DNA from: Herpomyces periplanetae
Taxonomy: Eukaryota > Ascomycota > Laboulbeniomycetes > Herpomycetales > Herpomycetaceae
Assembly: GCA_009733715.1 (NCBI GenBank)
Contig: WMKJ01000010.1
Span: forward strand, 62,001 to 126,000
Direction of reading: 5' to 3'
Length of the DNA stretch: 64,000 nt
Under the pieces are notes generated by a model. The model worked only from the letters and a program-made list of their open reading frames with translations. It did not search any database and was not told the origin of the DNA. Below are positions 1-11,588 of this stretch, piece after piece; position 1 is the first letter of the stretch, and every line of letters starts with the position of its first letter. Made by a program: the position numbers and the translations under genes.

Positions 1-1531
1 CCACGTGGCCAGCCAGTAATCCATGAGTATCGATAAGATCGGGGGTTAATTGGGAGATAGATTGAACGCCTAGTAGTCTCATGGTCATTTCGATTTCATC
101 CTTGAGGATTTGAATGGCTTTTTCAACACCAGATTGCCCGTGGACACTCATGGCATACAGAAACGGCCTACCAATCCCCACCCCAGTAGCTCCAAGGCAC
201 AGGGCTTTAACAACATCAGAACCCCTCCGAACCCCTCCATCTATCAAAACCTCGAATCTCCTCCCACAACCTCTCTGTATTCCCCCCACTATCCCCAGCT
301 CAGCCAATCTAGGCCCCACCCGTCCCAAAACCTCCACCGACGATCTCGCCGTATCCAACTGCCTCCCCCCGTGATTACTAATCACCACACCGTGAAGTCC
401 GAGTTGGTAGGCGTGGATGATGTCATCGAGGCGTTGGACACCTTTGAGGAAGATGGGTAATTTTGTGATGGAGAAGAACCATGGAATGTCGTTCCATGAT
501 AGGCTGGCATCGATAAATGATGATATTGCTCTTGAAGCTCCTTGATTGCGGCCTGCACTACCCATTTCTCCACTTCGCTGAACCTCGGCCAAATCCTCTT
601 CATACCTCACCCTCATATCCTTCTCCCGCTTCCCCAGCTGTGGCGCATCCACCGTAATAAACAAGCCCCGGCACCCCCCATGCTCGGCCTCCCGAATAAT
701 CCGCTCCGTCACCCCCCGGTCCTGGTTAACATACAGCTGCAGCCACACTGGCTGGTCCGGCCCTGTGGCGGTGCAGATGTCGGCCAGGGAGCAGGAAGAG
801 AGAGTTGGGATCATTTGGATGATGTTTTGGGATTGGGCGGCTTTGGTTAAACAGATTTCTCCTTCGGCACATCCAAGTTTGGCTAGTGCTGTTGCTGTAA
901 TGTAAAATGGAGCAGATGTCGGACTTCCCAACATCGTAGTTCTCATATCAATATACTGCACGTTTTGCAGAACTCGTGGCTTAAACCATATTCGCTGATA
1001 TGCCTGGCGGTTCTCTCTCAGGGTTATTTCGTCATCACTTCCACTGGAATAATACGCCCATGCTGATCTCCTCATTAATTTTTGAGCCACACTCTCGAAA
1101 TCCATCAAACTTATAAAATTGCTCAGCGCAGGAATCCCTGGGTTTTTCTCCTCTGACTTCTCTCTTGTCGTGGATTCTGGCTTTTTCAGCAAACTTCCCG
1201 CTTCGGATTGTTGCCCTGAATCACTTTCGACTACACCCATTTGCTTTTCTTTGGCCAAATATCTCTTGGCTGTATCCTCTGAATGAACTAATTGGTACTC
1301 TTCCGTTGCATCCCTCCCGGCATATTTCAGAATAACGTCTTCCCCTCCCGGATGCTCTGGCAAAAACTCCGTAACATCATACACATAATCACAGATAACT
1401 ATCCAACATGATTCTCTCGAATTATGTCGCCCAACTTGCTCTCTGCTAAATCTTTTAATCCCCTTCATTCTCCCTTTCTCCTCCGCTTCTTCTCCCTTCC
1501 ATCCATTATACGCACTCCCTTTCTTTCCCAT
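1..1531 (-). CDS. CYB2: L-lactate dehydrogenase (cytochrome b2-type flavocytochrome), 3' end cut by window edge
   Basis: Oxidises L-lactate to pyruvate with FMN and passes electrons through a fused b5 heme domain to cytochrome c; family members sit in the mitochondrial intermembrane space. One uninterrupted frame gives 510 codons up to the edge. Residues about 20-105 form a cytochrome b5 domain: HPGG with heme ligand His60, and a second ligand His83 in VHSED. An FMN-dependent alpha-hydroxyacid dehydrogenase domain follows (about 140 to the end), with TVDAPQLGKREKDMR, the catalytic base His387 in SNHGG, IDGGVRR, GIGRPFLYAM and a C-terminal DTHGLLAGHV that is close to the family's usual end. 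The ATG at 1531 is the first in frame after a stop. The expected mitochondrial presequence is not visible, so an upstream exon may be missing. Seen: both domains and key residues. Inferred: lactate as substrate and mitochondrial location. Confidence 0.93.
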   Translation of the reverse strand, partial: MGKKGSAYNGWKGEEAEEKGRMKGIKRFSREQVGRHNSRESCWIVICDYVYDVTEFLPEHPGGEDVILKYAGRDATEEYQLVHSEDTAKRYLAKEKQMGVVESDSGQQSEAGSLLKKPESTTREKSEEKNPGIPALSNFISLMDFESVAQKLMRRSAWAYYSSGSDDEITLRENRQAYQRIWFKPRVLQNVQYIDMRTTMLGSPTSAPFYITATALAKLGCAEGEICLTKAAQSQNIIQMIPTLSSCSLADICTATGPDQPVWLQLYVNQDRGVTERIIREAEHGGCRGLFITVDAPQLGKREKDMRVRYEEDLAEVQRSGEMGSAGRNQGASRAISSFIDASLSWNDIPWFFSITKLPIFLKGVQRLDDIIHAYQLGLHGVVISNHGGRQLDTARSSVEVLGRVGPRLAELGIVGGIQRGCGRRFEVLIDGGVRRGSDVVKALCLGATGVGIGRPFLYAMSVHGQSGVEKAIQILKDEIEMTMRLLGVQSISQLTPDLIDTHGLLAGHV

Positions 1532-2570
1532 CTTCCCTCTCTCATCAAAATCTTCCTTCTGCTCCTAATTTACCCTCTCTGTACACCTCTCGTATTCTAT
1601 TCCCTTCACTTCGCCTATACCCTATTAAACCAAACAATTCTTCCCAACCTTCTCTCTATCCTCACCTCTTCTCTTGTTCCCTTTAAATCTTCCACGCATT
1701 CTCTTACCCTCTTATTTATTCCCTCATCCCCCCTCCCCATTCCTCCCATCTTTAAACACACGTCAACGACACTTTGCTTCGTATAAATTCACTTCAACCC
1801 CACCCCCGCCCGTTTATATGAAACACCCCATCCAGTCCAGTGCCTCCCCTCAACCCTCCATCGTCCTATACTCTCCTCCCGGCACTCCTCGCCTTAAGTT
1901 CCCCCCCCCCCACATACCCATACTCGTCCCCCATCTTCTACACGTACACCCACCGCCACCCTACTACTCTTCAAACTATCTTTACCCTTCACTAACCAGT
2001 CCCCAGCCATCCCCTCGGCTCCCCGAATCTACAAACTTCAAAAATTCCCCAATATCAAGCCCAAGTAAACCACAACAAATCGGAATAATGTACCGCTTTT
2101 ACCCCCTAACATCCACTACATCGACCGACAACACCTCCACGTTAACAGTATAAAGAAACCCCAAAAATTGCCATGTCCCAACCGCCCCTCGCAGAAATAA
2201 TTCACAAAACTAACCGTCGTGGTCCCTTATATAGCGTTGTATCCACCATTCAATACCTTCTTTTCCCCTCCGTACCATCATGTTTTCTCAAAAATCTACA
2301 GGGAAATCTACTCTAAATCTCACCCACAAGTCAACGTGATCCTTCAACCAATACACATCCCACCAAAAAACGTACAAATGCGCTGCCTTTATAGCCGGAA
2401 ACATGACTCGTGTAATCTCGCAACCCTTTTCTCTCCATTCATTCTGCCCAAATCTACTTCCATCTCACATTATCGCTTATATGACACTCCACCCAAACAC
2501 CACCTCAATCCCCGTGTTCGCTAAACGCTGGATATCCGAGAAATGCGTTTAACCGTCACCATAGCTGCCA

Positions 2571-2598
2571 ACACACACACACACACCCTCTCTCTCTC
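2571..2598. repeat. (AC)n-(CT)n compound microsatellite
   Basis: Eight AC units (2571-2586) are followed directly by about five CT units (2588-2598). It lies in non-coding sequence upstream of the CYB2-like gene. Confidence 0.9.
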
Positions 2599-5500
2599 GA
2601 TCCGACCAGAGTAACCCCAACGTCAAACCACATAACCTCAACCTCCTTAGATAATCCGTTACATGCAGACACATAAACACCCTTCACGTCCCGTACACGT
2701 TAACCTGCCGTAACCACATTCCGTGTTCATTCCTATTGTCAAACATAACTAACTCCTCCAACAAGACATCACGCTGGCCCCGCCATGTCCGTATACAACT
2801 CAATCCCAATAACACTAAACACACCCGTAGGCGCATAATCCACTGCATACCCAGCACATCGTCCCTAGAGTAGATTTACCCTGTTTCTATCCCCTACAGA
2901 ACATTTCGCCCCTTTCAAAATCTTCTCCGCTCAAAAATCCGCTAAATTTAGTACCCTTCCGTTTCTTTGAAATATCGTAAATTAACCTTGCAATTCTTTC
3001 ACCACATCCGTCTTTACCATCTCGAATAATCTACCACTCTTGCCTTATCATCAATTACACCACGCAAATCTTTAATAATTAAATCGTTTCATACCCCGCT
3101 TCCCTCCCCCCGCCGAATACCAATCCTCGCATTTATACGCCGTAACATCCCGCCTGCGTTGTAATTAGCACCCATGAAAACACATATCCGTTAACTTTCA
3201 TATCCTTTCCATTGGCAGAAACTGAAGCTCAGACCATACATGACAACCGAACAACTTTACGCTTCCTACACTGTTAAGTGATAGGTAAGATGCATAATCA
3301 AGTGAATGGATTGCCTGAGATTTTCAATTGGCGTACAAGTTTTGCGAGGTTAAAAATGAAATAAAAGATAAAGCAACCGTCGGAAAGTCCGTTTGTACGC
3401 ACGCACGCACAACACACACTTACTTGTGAATTACACACGGTACACTAGTAATGCTACAAAATTATAGAGGTCCAGGCCATCTCATTAACCCGATCCGTGC
3501 AATTAATCATTAAATTTCCCAGGTCTTCATGCATTAGCCCGAGAGAACTGCGCGTTAATACTCACACCCTCAAGACTAAGCCGGAATTCTGCTAAGTCCA
3601 AATAAAACGGATTATTGCACATCACTCAATCAACCATGGGTTACATCATGGGATGTTCGTGAAATTCTATGCATAAGATGATGACTTGGAACGTAAGAAT
3701 GATGGTTTTATCATGCCCAATGTTGAATTTTTTGCCCGGTCATCCCTCTCTGGGTCACTCGCCCATCAATATTTGTTACACCTACAAAAAGCCGCTTACA
3801 TTGTAAGTGGAAACATATAATCGAGGTAAGTGTAACCCCAATTAACCATAAGGAAAAATTCTTATCTCGACTGTCTACCTCTTCCCTTAAAAATCTTGTA
3901 GAAGGCGGGGGATGTGTTAAATAAAAAGTGTACTCCAAGGCAGGATGTCGATAAAAGGAATACCTCATAACTTCAAAACCATTAGCCCTTAGAGAAAAGG
4001 TGCACGGACCCGCACTAATACTGAAATAACCTTGACTAGTAGAGAGTATGGCGGGGATGGAGCTAACCATTATCAATTAAATCGCAAATACTCATCTTCA
4101 AGAATTCCATGGAAAACGCGCAAAGGAATAACTTGATCAAAGAAGCTAAATTAACCCCAGGGTGGCTTGGGTCAGCTCTCACGTTTCAAAGAGTAATATT
4201 GTGTTGCGTGAGACCTTTCGCCTTGATGCACGCATGTATTTACACTAGAGTAAGAGTGTGGTAAGCTGGCATTACATGCGTAGAAGCGAACGCGTACGAG
4301 CGAGCATGAAACCATGAAAGTATGCAAGAATTGCCCGTATACATATATATAAAACAACTAGCCAGTATAAACGGAAGTTAGGAAGTACACGTATGAATCG
4401 AAGGTGACAAAAAGAAAAAAATGTGCTATCCCCTCCCACAAGTAAACTAAAAGTAATCGATTATTCTATATTTTTTTTTCTAAAAAAAAATGTTAAGCAA
4501 ATCAAATACACCACAACTTAAAATCGATGCCAAAACTAAATCCTCAAATCAAGGAAAAATTGCCTCCAACAAACACTCCAAATCAATCCGCCAAACGCGT
4601 CAGCCTTAGCAAGTGTGGCGCACGCCAGCAGCATTGTGGCGAGAGCGCAACATCGATGTTCCGGACACTGGTCACGCAGCACCGGCTTAGTCAGTTGAGG
4701 AGTCGGGGCCGGAGATCCGTTTTCCCGGGACGAGGTTTGGCGGGATCGAAATGGGAATTTAATGTACAATTTTTCGAGTTGGACCGGATGAATATGCCTG
4801 ATATACCGGTAAACTAGATTGATAAGTGATTATATGGTCCAAGATACGGTTTCATGTAAAGGTGTATGAATACCCGAGCGCATAAACTATTCAAAACAGT
4901 CAAAAACATAAACGCCAAAGTACTTGAAATCTCCACCTTTTCTTCCTGGATAAATCATGGTAAATTCAAAAACTGACCAAACTCATATATCAGGAGAAAA
5001 TGTAGAACTGATGTAAGGATCGACTGATTCGACGCAAAAAGCATGTAAGCACCAAGTCAGCCAATCGGGGAAAAAATTCTCAGGTGAATAATTCAGTCTT
5101 GGAAAAGGATTGTCGATGAAACGTGGTTAGCGCACTACTGTGTGCGTAAGGATAAGGCCAATTGAGTCATTAAAATCTCAACTAGCGTATAATTTGATTC
5201 GTTAGTAGCAGTAAATAAGAGTTTAGCGCTTCCATATTCAGTTAAATCCTAGAGCAAGCGGGTCAAGTATAACACATCTCACCAAGAAGATGTCCAATCT
5301 ATCTTTACCGAACAGTAACCCACACAGTTTTCATTCCAAAATGAGTACACTGCGTGTGCGTTTACACTTACATACGACACTTCGTCGTACCGAGTGAGTA
5401 AATATCCACTATGTATACAAACGTATATAACCCATGTGCAAAATGAGTCCAAGGAAGTTATGAACCATACAAGCGAAAACTCCCCCTCTTCCTTCAGATT

Positions 5501-5752
5501 GCCGAACTTCGTTTAAGCCAGTCCTTCTACCAGCCGAGCAAACACACGTGCGAACAAATAATCTCTCCATCCCCCAAAAAAAATTCCTAACACGCCATCG
5601 GAAACGCCCGGGTGATGAAACAAGTCATCAACGCCTTGTAGGCAAGAAAGGATCCAAACAAAAAGATAATGGTGGGGGCAGCCATGATGATGATAATAAT
5701 GATGATTAAAAATCAAGGGACTCTCTTTCGAAGGATTTGCCAAACTATCTGC

Positions 5753-5816
5753 TTTCCCGCCAACCCATCCCGCCCGTCAAACTCAAACGTAAGTGGCTGC
5801 CACTTTTCCCGCCAAC
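5753..5816. promoter_or_regulatory. two copies of TTTCCCGCCAAC
   Basis: The identical 12-mer TTTCCCGCCAAC occurs at 5753-5764 and 5805-5816, 52 bp apart on the same strand. Its core TTTCCCGCC matches the E2F/DP-type consensus. The second copy abuts the stop codon of the hypothetical gene on the other strand, so the sites may belong to an unrecognised transcription unit or be chance. No expression evidence is available here. Confidence 0.4.
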
Positions 5817-6875
5817 TTAACGAAGGTTGGGATGAGAATTCTGTTTCCGTCGAGGGATCAATTGACCAGTTTCCGCTACGTGCGACAATCGATGCGACTG
5901 AAGTAAATCAAGATTGGCCGGGTCTCCTCCAGAAGGCTTATCAAGATTCAGAAATTCCTGATGAATGAGTAATGCAATAGGCGGATTCATGTCCCGGAGA
6001 ATTTCAAACGATGATTCCTTCGAGTCTTCTTCAGCATCAACACTAGACGGTTCTGAGAACCCATTCGGTTTTCCATTTTCAACCGATGAACTAGGCGATT
6101 TCGAAAATGTCAAATCCCCCGGTGAAACTGATGAAGAGCACCATGACTCATTCCGTCGAATCCTTCGCTCATCCACATTTGCAGAGCCTGATCCATCCAT
6201 CAATAATTCCACTCGTTTAGGCTTCGATAATTCCGATTTAGGCCCCAGCGTAAAACTATGGTGATACTGTTGTTGTGGCTGCCCGTGTCCATGATAGTCT
6301 AAAGTGGCCATTCGTATAGGCATTACATCTGCCAAACCGTTGCAGTTAAGTCCATTCCTAATTTCGTATTGCTCACGATCAAATGTTAACGACAATAATG
6401 GCGCTGAACAAAGCATCCCCCCCAACGGAAACGTATGTGAGCTTCTGTTGCTGCTACACCCACTACTAGTTCCCTCCCATCCGTCTATATTGTTGGGTAT
6501 AGCATACGTAGATGAACTTCTGATCGACCGACTAGGCGAAACATTGACAACATCATTTGACCCGAGTAATGAATAATGATTAAATGCTTGAGCGCACGCT
6601 TGAGGCATAGTTACGGGTACGGTAATATCTGAGTTTAAGCATTTTTTATCCCATGTGTTAAACAGTCCGTTAGAACCATTCGGTAATGATAATCGTTCAC
6701 TATTCGTTTTAACACCAATAAACAGGGCCCGTGCGCCAAACGGGACGCTAGATGATTCCTGCGTCGAAGGTTTGTCGGATTTCTCTTTAATCGTATTGCC
6801 TGATATAGATGTGTACCGTAGCATACACCATCTAGAATAATAGAGTTTTGCAAACGCGGAAGAAAGAGTTAACAT
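5817..6875 (-). CDS. hypothetical Ser-rich protein, 352 aa
   Basis: Not recognised. A 352-codon open frame starts at an ATG (6875) and ends at 5817. The product is rich in Ser, Asn and Pro, with a short hydrophobic start (MLTLSSAFAKLYYSRW), Ser clusters such as RSIRSSSTYA and SSSVSPGDLTFSKSPSSS, and an acidic patch EEDSKESS near residue 285. No domain, transmembrane segment or catalytic motif is evident. The composition resembles the disordered regulatory regions of other large proteins in this window. The true gene could have further exons: a TTCTAG just before the TGGTGTATG codons may be a splice acceptor, which would move the start upstream. Length and absence of stops make coding likely but not certain. 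Confidence 0.5.
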   Translation of the reverse strand: MLTLSSAFAKLYYSRWCMLRYTSISGNTIKEKSDKPSTQESSSVPFGARALFIGVKTNSERLSLPNGSNGLFNTWDKKCLNSDITVPVTMPQACAQAFNHYSLLGSNDVVNVSPSRSIRSSSTYAIPNNIDGWEGTSSGCSSNRSSHTFPLGGMLCSAPLLSLTFDREQYEIRNGLNCNGLADVMPIRMATLDYHGHGQPQQQYHHSFTLGPKSELSKPKRVELLMDGSGSANVDERRIRRNESWCSSSVSPGDLTFSKSPSSSVENGKPNGFSEPSSVDAEEDSKESSFEILRDMNPPIALLIHQEFLNLDKPSGGDPANLDLLQSHRLSHVAETGQLIPRRKQNSHPNLR

Positions 6876-9800
6876 CTAAATCATCATAAGTTAGACTGGA
6901 TCATCATCAATTAAATTTATTAAAGCGAACAAATTTGCACACTGTTCATAAAGTCTAAATTGCACATAAGAAACGTAACAATTGACTTGATTGCAACAAT
7001 TCAAGAATACATACAATCAAATACACTTCTGGATAAATTAAAAGTGAAACTTACAATTATAAATAATAATATCTAATACGCAATGGAAGCTCAAGCAGTT
7101 AGAAAATTCATGTGTCAAATAGAAGTATGCGTTAGCGAAACCGGAGACAATTAAACAGTAGTACTCACAAAGCAGAGTTTTTGCCATAACGCCCATGAAA
7201 TAAAAAACCGATGCCCATGGTTACTCGTATGACTTTCGAATATATTATAATTAATAACCATGGTGATGAGGAAACTTGCAAAGAGAAAGCAGCTTTGCGA
7301 TGGTAACTGCCAGGAGCTTTGAAGGTAGATGAGGGCATGGATTAGATCAAATAGGCCAAAGGTGAGATCCTGTAGGGTTGTAAGGAAAATTTTTCAGAGG
7401 GAGGGGAAAAAAGCTCGGGCCAAAGACCCAAGACAAATGCAGAAATATCCAACAAAGTCGGAAAGATTAAAACGGGTTGCAAAGCATAATGATACAAGAA
7501 AGATGTTTAACCAAAAACACCCTGGCTCGGCAATATATGAAGTAGACTTAAGGTTATAAATAGTAGAGTATCAAGAAGGAGACGGACTAGTAAAGGCTCC
7601 AGTATTGACTAGCTTCTATAATCCCGGGTATGCTCATGCTTTGTTCATGGTTAAATATGCTTCTTGCTTGCTCGCTGGCTTGCTTGTCTGATTCTGGTCT
7701 GTAAAGTAAAGTCATGTAGAAATTTCATCAGGTGACTGAAATTTCACGGTAGATTGTTTTCCGATTGATTTATCGTTCAGCTTGCAACGATTCAGATATT
7801 CTCAAAATAGTCACACGCACAAGTCAAAAGGAATGTGACGGGGCTCAAATATTACGTGGGTTAACATGAATTAACATTCAACATAGTATAGTAATGTCCC
7901 CAGGAAGTTCGATAAATCCGGCCAAGGGAACCAAAATGACCTGCATACGACTATCGTATGCATGTGCATAAATGCCATTTTCAAGCGTACCGTTTAGGCT
8001 TGGTTAAAGCTGCACAAGCTTCAAGCCTCCCGGTAACTTGATTAGCGGAGAAACTGGATAACATATTTCCAATTCGTACATCCTTATTATTGAATCTGAC
8101 ATACAAATTATCTGGGTATAGTTTGAATTGTCGAACAGCTTGCATACAAAATGGATGCACGTACGCACATACGTACATAAACGTACCCGTGCGATATTTA
8201 GATGGAGAGGCTGATATACCGACTCAGTGTTGCTTTCCATCAGTATGTTTCCAATAGGTAGTCTTTCAGTAAATGTTATCGTGTTTGATCAAGGTCGCCA
8301 ACACCCCCATCGTCATTGTCATTGTCATCATAATCATCATCATGTTATACGGAATCATCTATAGATTTCGTAAAACGGTTACTTAGAACTTGATAACCTG
8401 ATTTGAACCGGGGTAGTATATTGAAAATGCCTTTAAGAAAAAATAAAACCCAGTCTTGGTTAGTAACATAAATAATATCATCAATGTCATCACAATTAGC
8501 ATTACCCAAGCAAGACTTATCGACATGACTTCCCAAGCTTCATCAATGTACTCCTCTAATAACTTTCATTTGTAAAAGTTTCCCCAATATTATCTATGGC
8601 AGGCGTAGAGAGTGTAAATTAAATAGCTATAAGAATTAGTGGCCCAGCAGAACGGGTTTGGTTAAGGTGGATCTCGGAAAAGCTGAAAATTGGGATAATC
8701 GGTGAAAGGTATGAAACAAGCATGATGGTTTAGAATTGTGTTCAAGGTTAACTACAACTATACGAGAAATATAAATTCAATTCACGCCCAACTCTTTTCC
8801 CAATTATCACAAGAATGAGGATCAGTAATACTTGAAAATTTTAGTACTACTACTAAGTGTACGCGCTTAACCATGCACACCTATGAGTGGGATAGTCATG
8901 AAGATAAAACTTCAAGAATATTACCATCCATTCCCCATCCCTAATAATAATCTAAACCGATTCTCTAACAATAACAAAAAAAAATTTCCTAAACTCGATA
9001 AATTCAGCAAACTTCTCCCAATTATCCCTTTCAGCCCATTGTGCGAGCCCACAACCCCGGCATTATAACCCTGTCACGTGCCCACTAACTCCTGGCCCCA
9101 ATCAGGAGTTTTTGGTATCAGCCAATCAAAATGCGTTCACGCGGCTACTTTCCGTCTCATGACCCTCCGATTTCCCAAACTCCCCGGCCCCGAATGCGCC
9201 ACAGCTCCCGCAGTGACGCTCTGCGCTCCTCCGGAAAAGGGTTTTGCCATTCTGCGTGGCTTGTGTAATCTTGTGGTCACGTGAGACCTGCAGCTCGTTT
9301 AAATGTGGGAAGATCTCGGTGTCGCGATGGTGAAAATTCTTCTGAAGAATTTACCATTTTTTTTGTCGAAAATACGGTTGTTTTGATCAATAATTGATTG
9401 CAAATGTGTTTCTGATAGTTTCATTACATGTTAAATCGAGGAATGTTAAATTTCCCCATCGTATTTATACTTGTACTGTTTAAATATTCTCTTTTATTTT
9501 CGATATCTCCTCACTTATTTCCCTAGCCCAAGTTATTAAAGATTTTGTTTCACTTTTTCTTGAATTTTGCCAGTAACGCGTTTATTACTTTATTGCCTCC
9601 TTCACCCCATATTGTATCTCCTTCCGTCACACAAATCAAGTTAATCGCAACCCAATATATCGGGCCGAGTTAACAAGTCGATTGATGGTTTAAACGCTAG
9701 AACCAATAGTGTCAGTTTATGCTAGTGCATAACCTTTTCCGTATGGAATAATTCATAATTATACATTATAACAGAGTTGGTCATCTATACCTTCTACTGA

Positions 9801-10193
9801 CAACACCCTTTTCCGTAAATAGCACACACCCCTTTCTACTCATTGCGTCATTTCAAACAGGCTTACAAGTGTGCGTTTGCCATACACTCCAAATACGCGC
9901 ACTAATCCAGTTAACCCTTGCTATTCGCACTACTAACGCTTGTTCTTTTAATTTGCCCTTTCATACTAACACACATTCCCCCCTCCCCCCCACGTACGCG
10001 GCTAAACGCAACTTTCATTATCCTCGACCTTCTACTAATCAAACTTTCTACATCGCTTTATCACGTCATTATATAACTTTCCCTTCGAAACCAGAAAATG
10101 TTTTATCCATTTAATCCACATGATCTCTCTACCTAGATTCCCAATTTTATCGGAAACAATTTACTGTACTCCTCACAACCATCAACGGCCAAT
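6876..10193. other. gene-poor intergenic region
   Basis: About 3.3 kb without a recognisable gene. It is AT-rich, with a short ATC/ATT-type trinucleotide-like tract near 8310-8345 and several weak open frames. A purine-rich basic 76-codon frame at 7329-7559 has no family support. The only structured part is the GC-rich island at 9050-9310, listed separately, which may be the promoter of SER2 or the start of its leader. Confidence 0.5.
9075..9283. promoter_or_regulatory. GC-rich promoter-like island with two CACGTG sites, CCAAT boxes and an inverted repeat
   Basis: CACGTG palindromes occur at 9075-9080 and 9278-9283 and bracket a block that is distinctly more GC-rich than its surroundings. 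Inside are CCAAT at 9098-9102 and GCCAAT near 9121, plus a perfect 8-bp inverted repeat (AACTCCTG at 9087-9094 and CAGGAGTT at 9103-9110, 8-nt spacer). CCAAT and CACGTG are common fungal promoter elements (HAP complex, bHLH factors). The nearest downstream + strand gene is SER2, about 0.9 kb away, so the assignment to it is inferred. Confidence 0.45.
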
Positions 10194-11588
10194 ATGACTT
10201 CCCCCTGCCTTGCCGCTGCCACACCTGCTTTACCGTCCACCAATGGCGAACCTACCCTTGATAAACTTCATCCCATGGCTCTACGTTCAAATGATTTCAC
10301 TTTTGTTGCGGTAATACATGCATTGAATATAACTAAATTGTCCTCGGTTGCCTTATCTCCCCATGATTCCTTACTTGGAATGCGGGCCAGCTGCGAAATT
10401 GGTCCATCCTATTACGCTTCACCGGTGGATTGCTATGTTAGCTTTATTTATAGGGCTGCTAATTATTTGTCTATGACGTTGAACGGCTTAGTTGGCTTGC
10501 ACACTTATCATGCTCGCTTGTTGTCATCACCCTCGAACCTAGTCCAAGATAACTGTGGCTATTTGGAAGTTACCGTTAGGCTCAACGCTCCACTCGAATC
10601 TCCGCTTGCGAGTCGGAGTTTTAACATAAACTCTACTGGTAGTGAAATAACTTCACACCACTGTCCAGAGGATTGTTCCTCTTCGTCGGTACATTGTACT
10701 TCCACTCAATCGCAATGCTATCATCATCCACCTACTGACCAGAATGCTTTCAAGTCTGCATATTTTCCCTTGGATGAATTACACAAACATCCTCATATTA
10801 AGCAGCTTGAGTCATTACTGGGTATCGAGGTATGCTTTTTGCCAGATTCCGTATTCCGTCGTCACAAACGGTTGGCAGTTTTTGATATGGACAGTACACT
10901 TATTAAACAAGAAGTAATCGATGAACTAGCCCGCGCTGCGGGGCCTTCAATTCAAGAAAAAGTAGAAGAAATTACTAAGAAAGCCATGAGCGGAGATTTA
11001 GACTTTGATACTGCACTTCGTGAACGGGCTGCACTTCTTCAGGGACTACCTGTTAGTATTCTAGACAATTTGAAGGAAAACATAACTCTTACAAACGGTG
11101 CTACCGAATTAATTACAACTTTGCGTAAATTAGGGTGTCGAACCGCACTTCTCTCAGGTGGATTTATTTCTGTTGCTCGTTGGCTTGCGGATAAGCTTGG
11201 GATGGACTATGTTTTTGCTAATGAGCTAGATCGAGTTCATGTTCATGATGGTTTATGTGAAAAGAAGAACTGTCCTGAACAAGTGTTGTCGGGAAAAGTT
11301 AACGGAACTATAGTTAATTCACATCGAAAGTGCGAACTGCTCCAAATCCTGGCTAAGCAAGAGAATTTGACATTGGCACAAACACTAGCTGTTGGTGATG
11401 GAGCGAATGATTTGCTCATGTTAAACAAAGCGGGCTTAGGAATTGCTTTTAATGCGAAACCCAAAGTACAACGGACCGCACCAGCACGCCTTAACTCGAA
11501 TTCTCTTCTCCATATTTTGTATTTTCTCGGCTTTACCGAGAAAGAGGTAATAGAGCTTAACAATGTTAAGTCTACAGAAACTTATTAA
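10194..11588 (+). CDS. SER2: phosphoserine phosphatase
   Basis: Hydrolyses O-phospho-L-serine to serine, the last step of the phosphorylated serine pathway in the cytosol. The C-terminal half is a HAD-superfamily SerB-type phosphatase: motif I FDMDST with Asp231 (nucleophile) and Asp233, the cap region with VIDELARAAG, motif II LLSGGF near residue 320, and motif III VGDGANDLLML with Asp402 and Asp406. The protein is 464 aa, clearly longer than the roughly 300 aa of yeast Ser2. The extra length is an N-terminal part (1-200) with a weakly conserved region FTFVAVIHALNITKLSS and a Ser/His/Cys-rich linker; it may correspond to a degenerate regulatory domain, but I cannot show this. No intron is needed. 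It converges with RIB7. Confidence 0.93.
   Translation: MTSPCLAAATPALPSTNGEPTLDKLHPMALRSNDFTFVAVIHALNITKLSSVALSPHDSLLGMRASCEIGPSYYASPVDCYVSFIYRAANYLSMTLNGLVGLHTYHARLLSSPSNLVQDNCGYLEVTVRLNAPLESPLASRSFNINSTGSEITSHHCPEDCSSSSVHCTSTQSQCYHHPPTDQNAFKSAYFPLDELHKHPHIKQLESLLGIEVCFLPDSVFRRHKRLAVFDMDSTLIKQEVIDELARAAGPSIQEKVEEITKKAMSGDLDFDTALRERAALLQGLPVSILDNLKENITLTNGATELITTLRKLGCRTALLSGGFISVARWLADKLGMDYVFANELDRVHVHDGLCEKKNCPEQVLSGKVNGTIVNSHRKCELLQILAKQENLTLAQTLAVGDGANDLLMLNKAGLGIAFNAKPKVQRTAPARLNSNSLLHILYFLGFTEKEVIELNNVKSTETY

Larger units (their letters stand above)
1532..5816. other. long gene-poor stretch with a pyrimidine-rich block
   Basis: No recognisable gene. Roughly 1430-2170 is strongly C/T-rich on the + strand, including a run of ten C near 1901; the open frames there are low-complexity and have no family signature. 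From 2200 to 5500 the sequence is ordinary AT-rich spacer with short, unconvincing frames. A more GC-rich patch lies at about 4595-4750. The 5' leader of the CYB2-like gene, and possibly its presequence exon, should lie in the left part, but I could not identify a convincing exon. Confidence 0.5.

Noticed and set aside
1424-2153. Long + strand open frames in the C/T-rich block
   Set aside because: Low-complexity Leu/Ser/Pro-rich translations caused by composition; no domain and no coding-type variation.
3711-4076. 121-codon minus-strand frame
   Set aside because: No recognisable motif and an isolated position in AT-rich spacer; chance open frame is likely.
4527-4817. Overlapping frames on both strands in a GC-richer patch
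   Set aside because: Neither translation shows a family signature; the patch looks more like promoter-type composition.
7329-7559. Basic 76-residue frame that looked like a small RNA-binding or ribosomal protein
   Set aside because: Arg/Lys content follows from purine-rich DNA; no known small-protein pattern matched.
8300-8350. TCATCA/TTGTCA tract as a satellite or regulatory array
   Set aside because: Short and imperfect; ordinary trinucleotide-like simple sequence.
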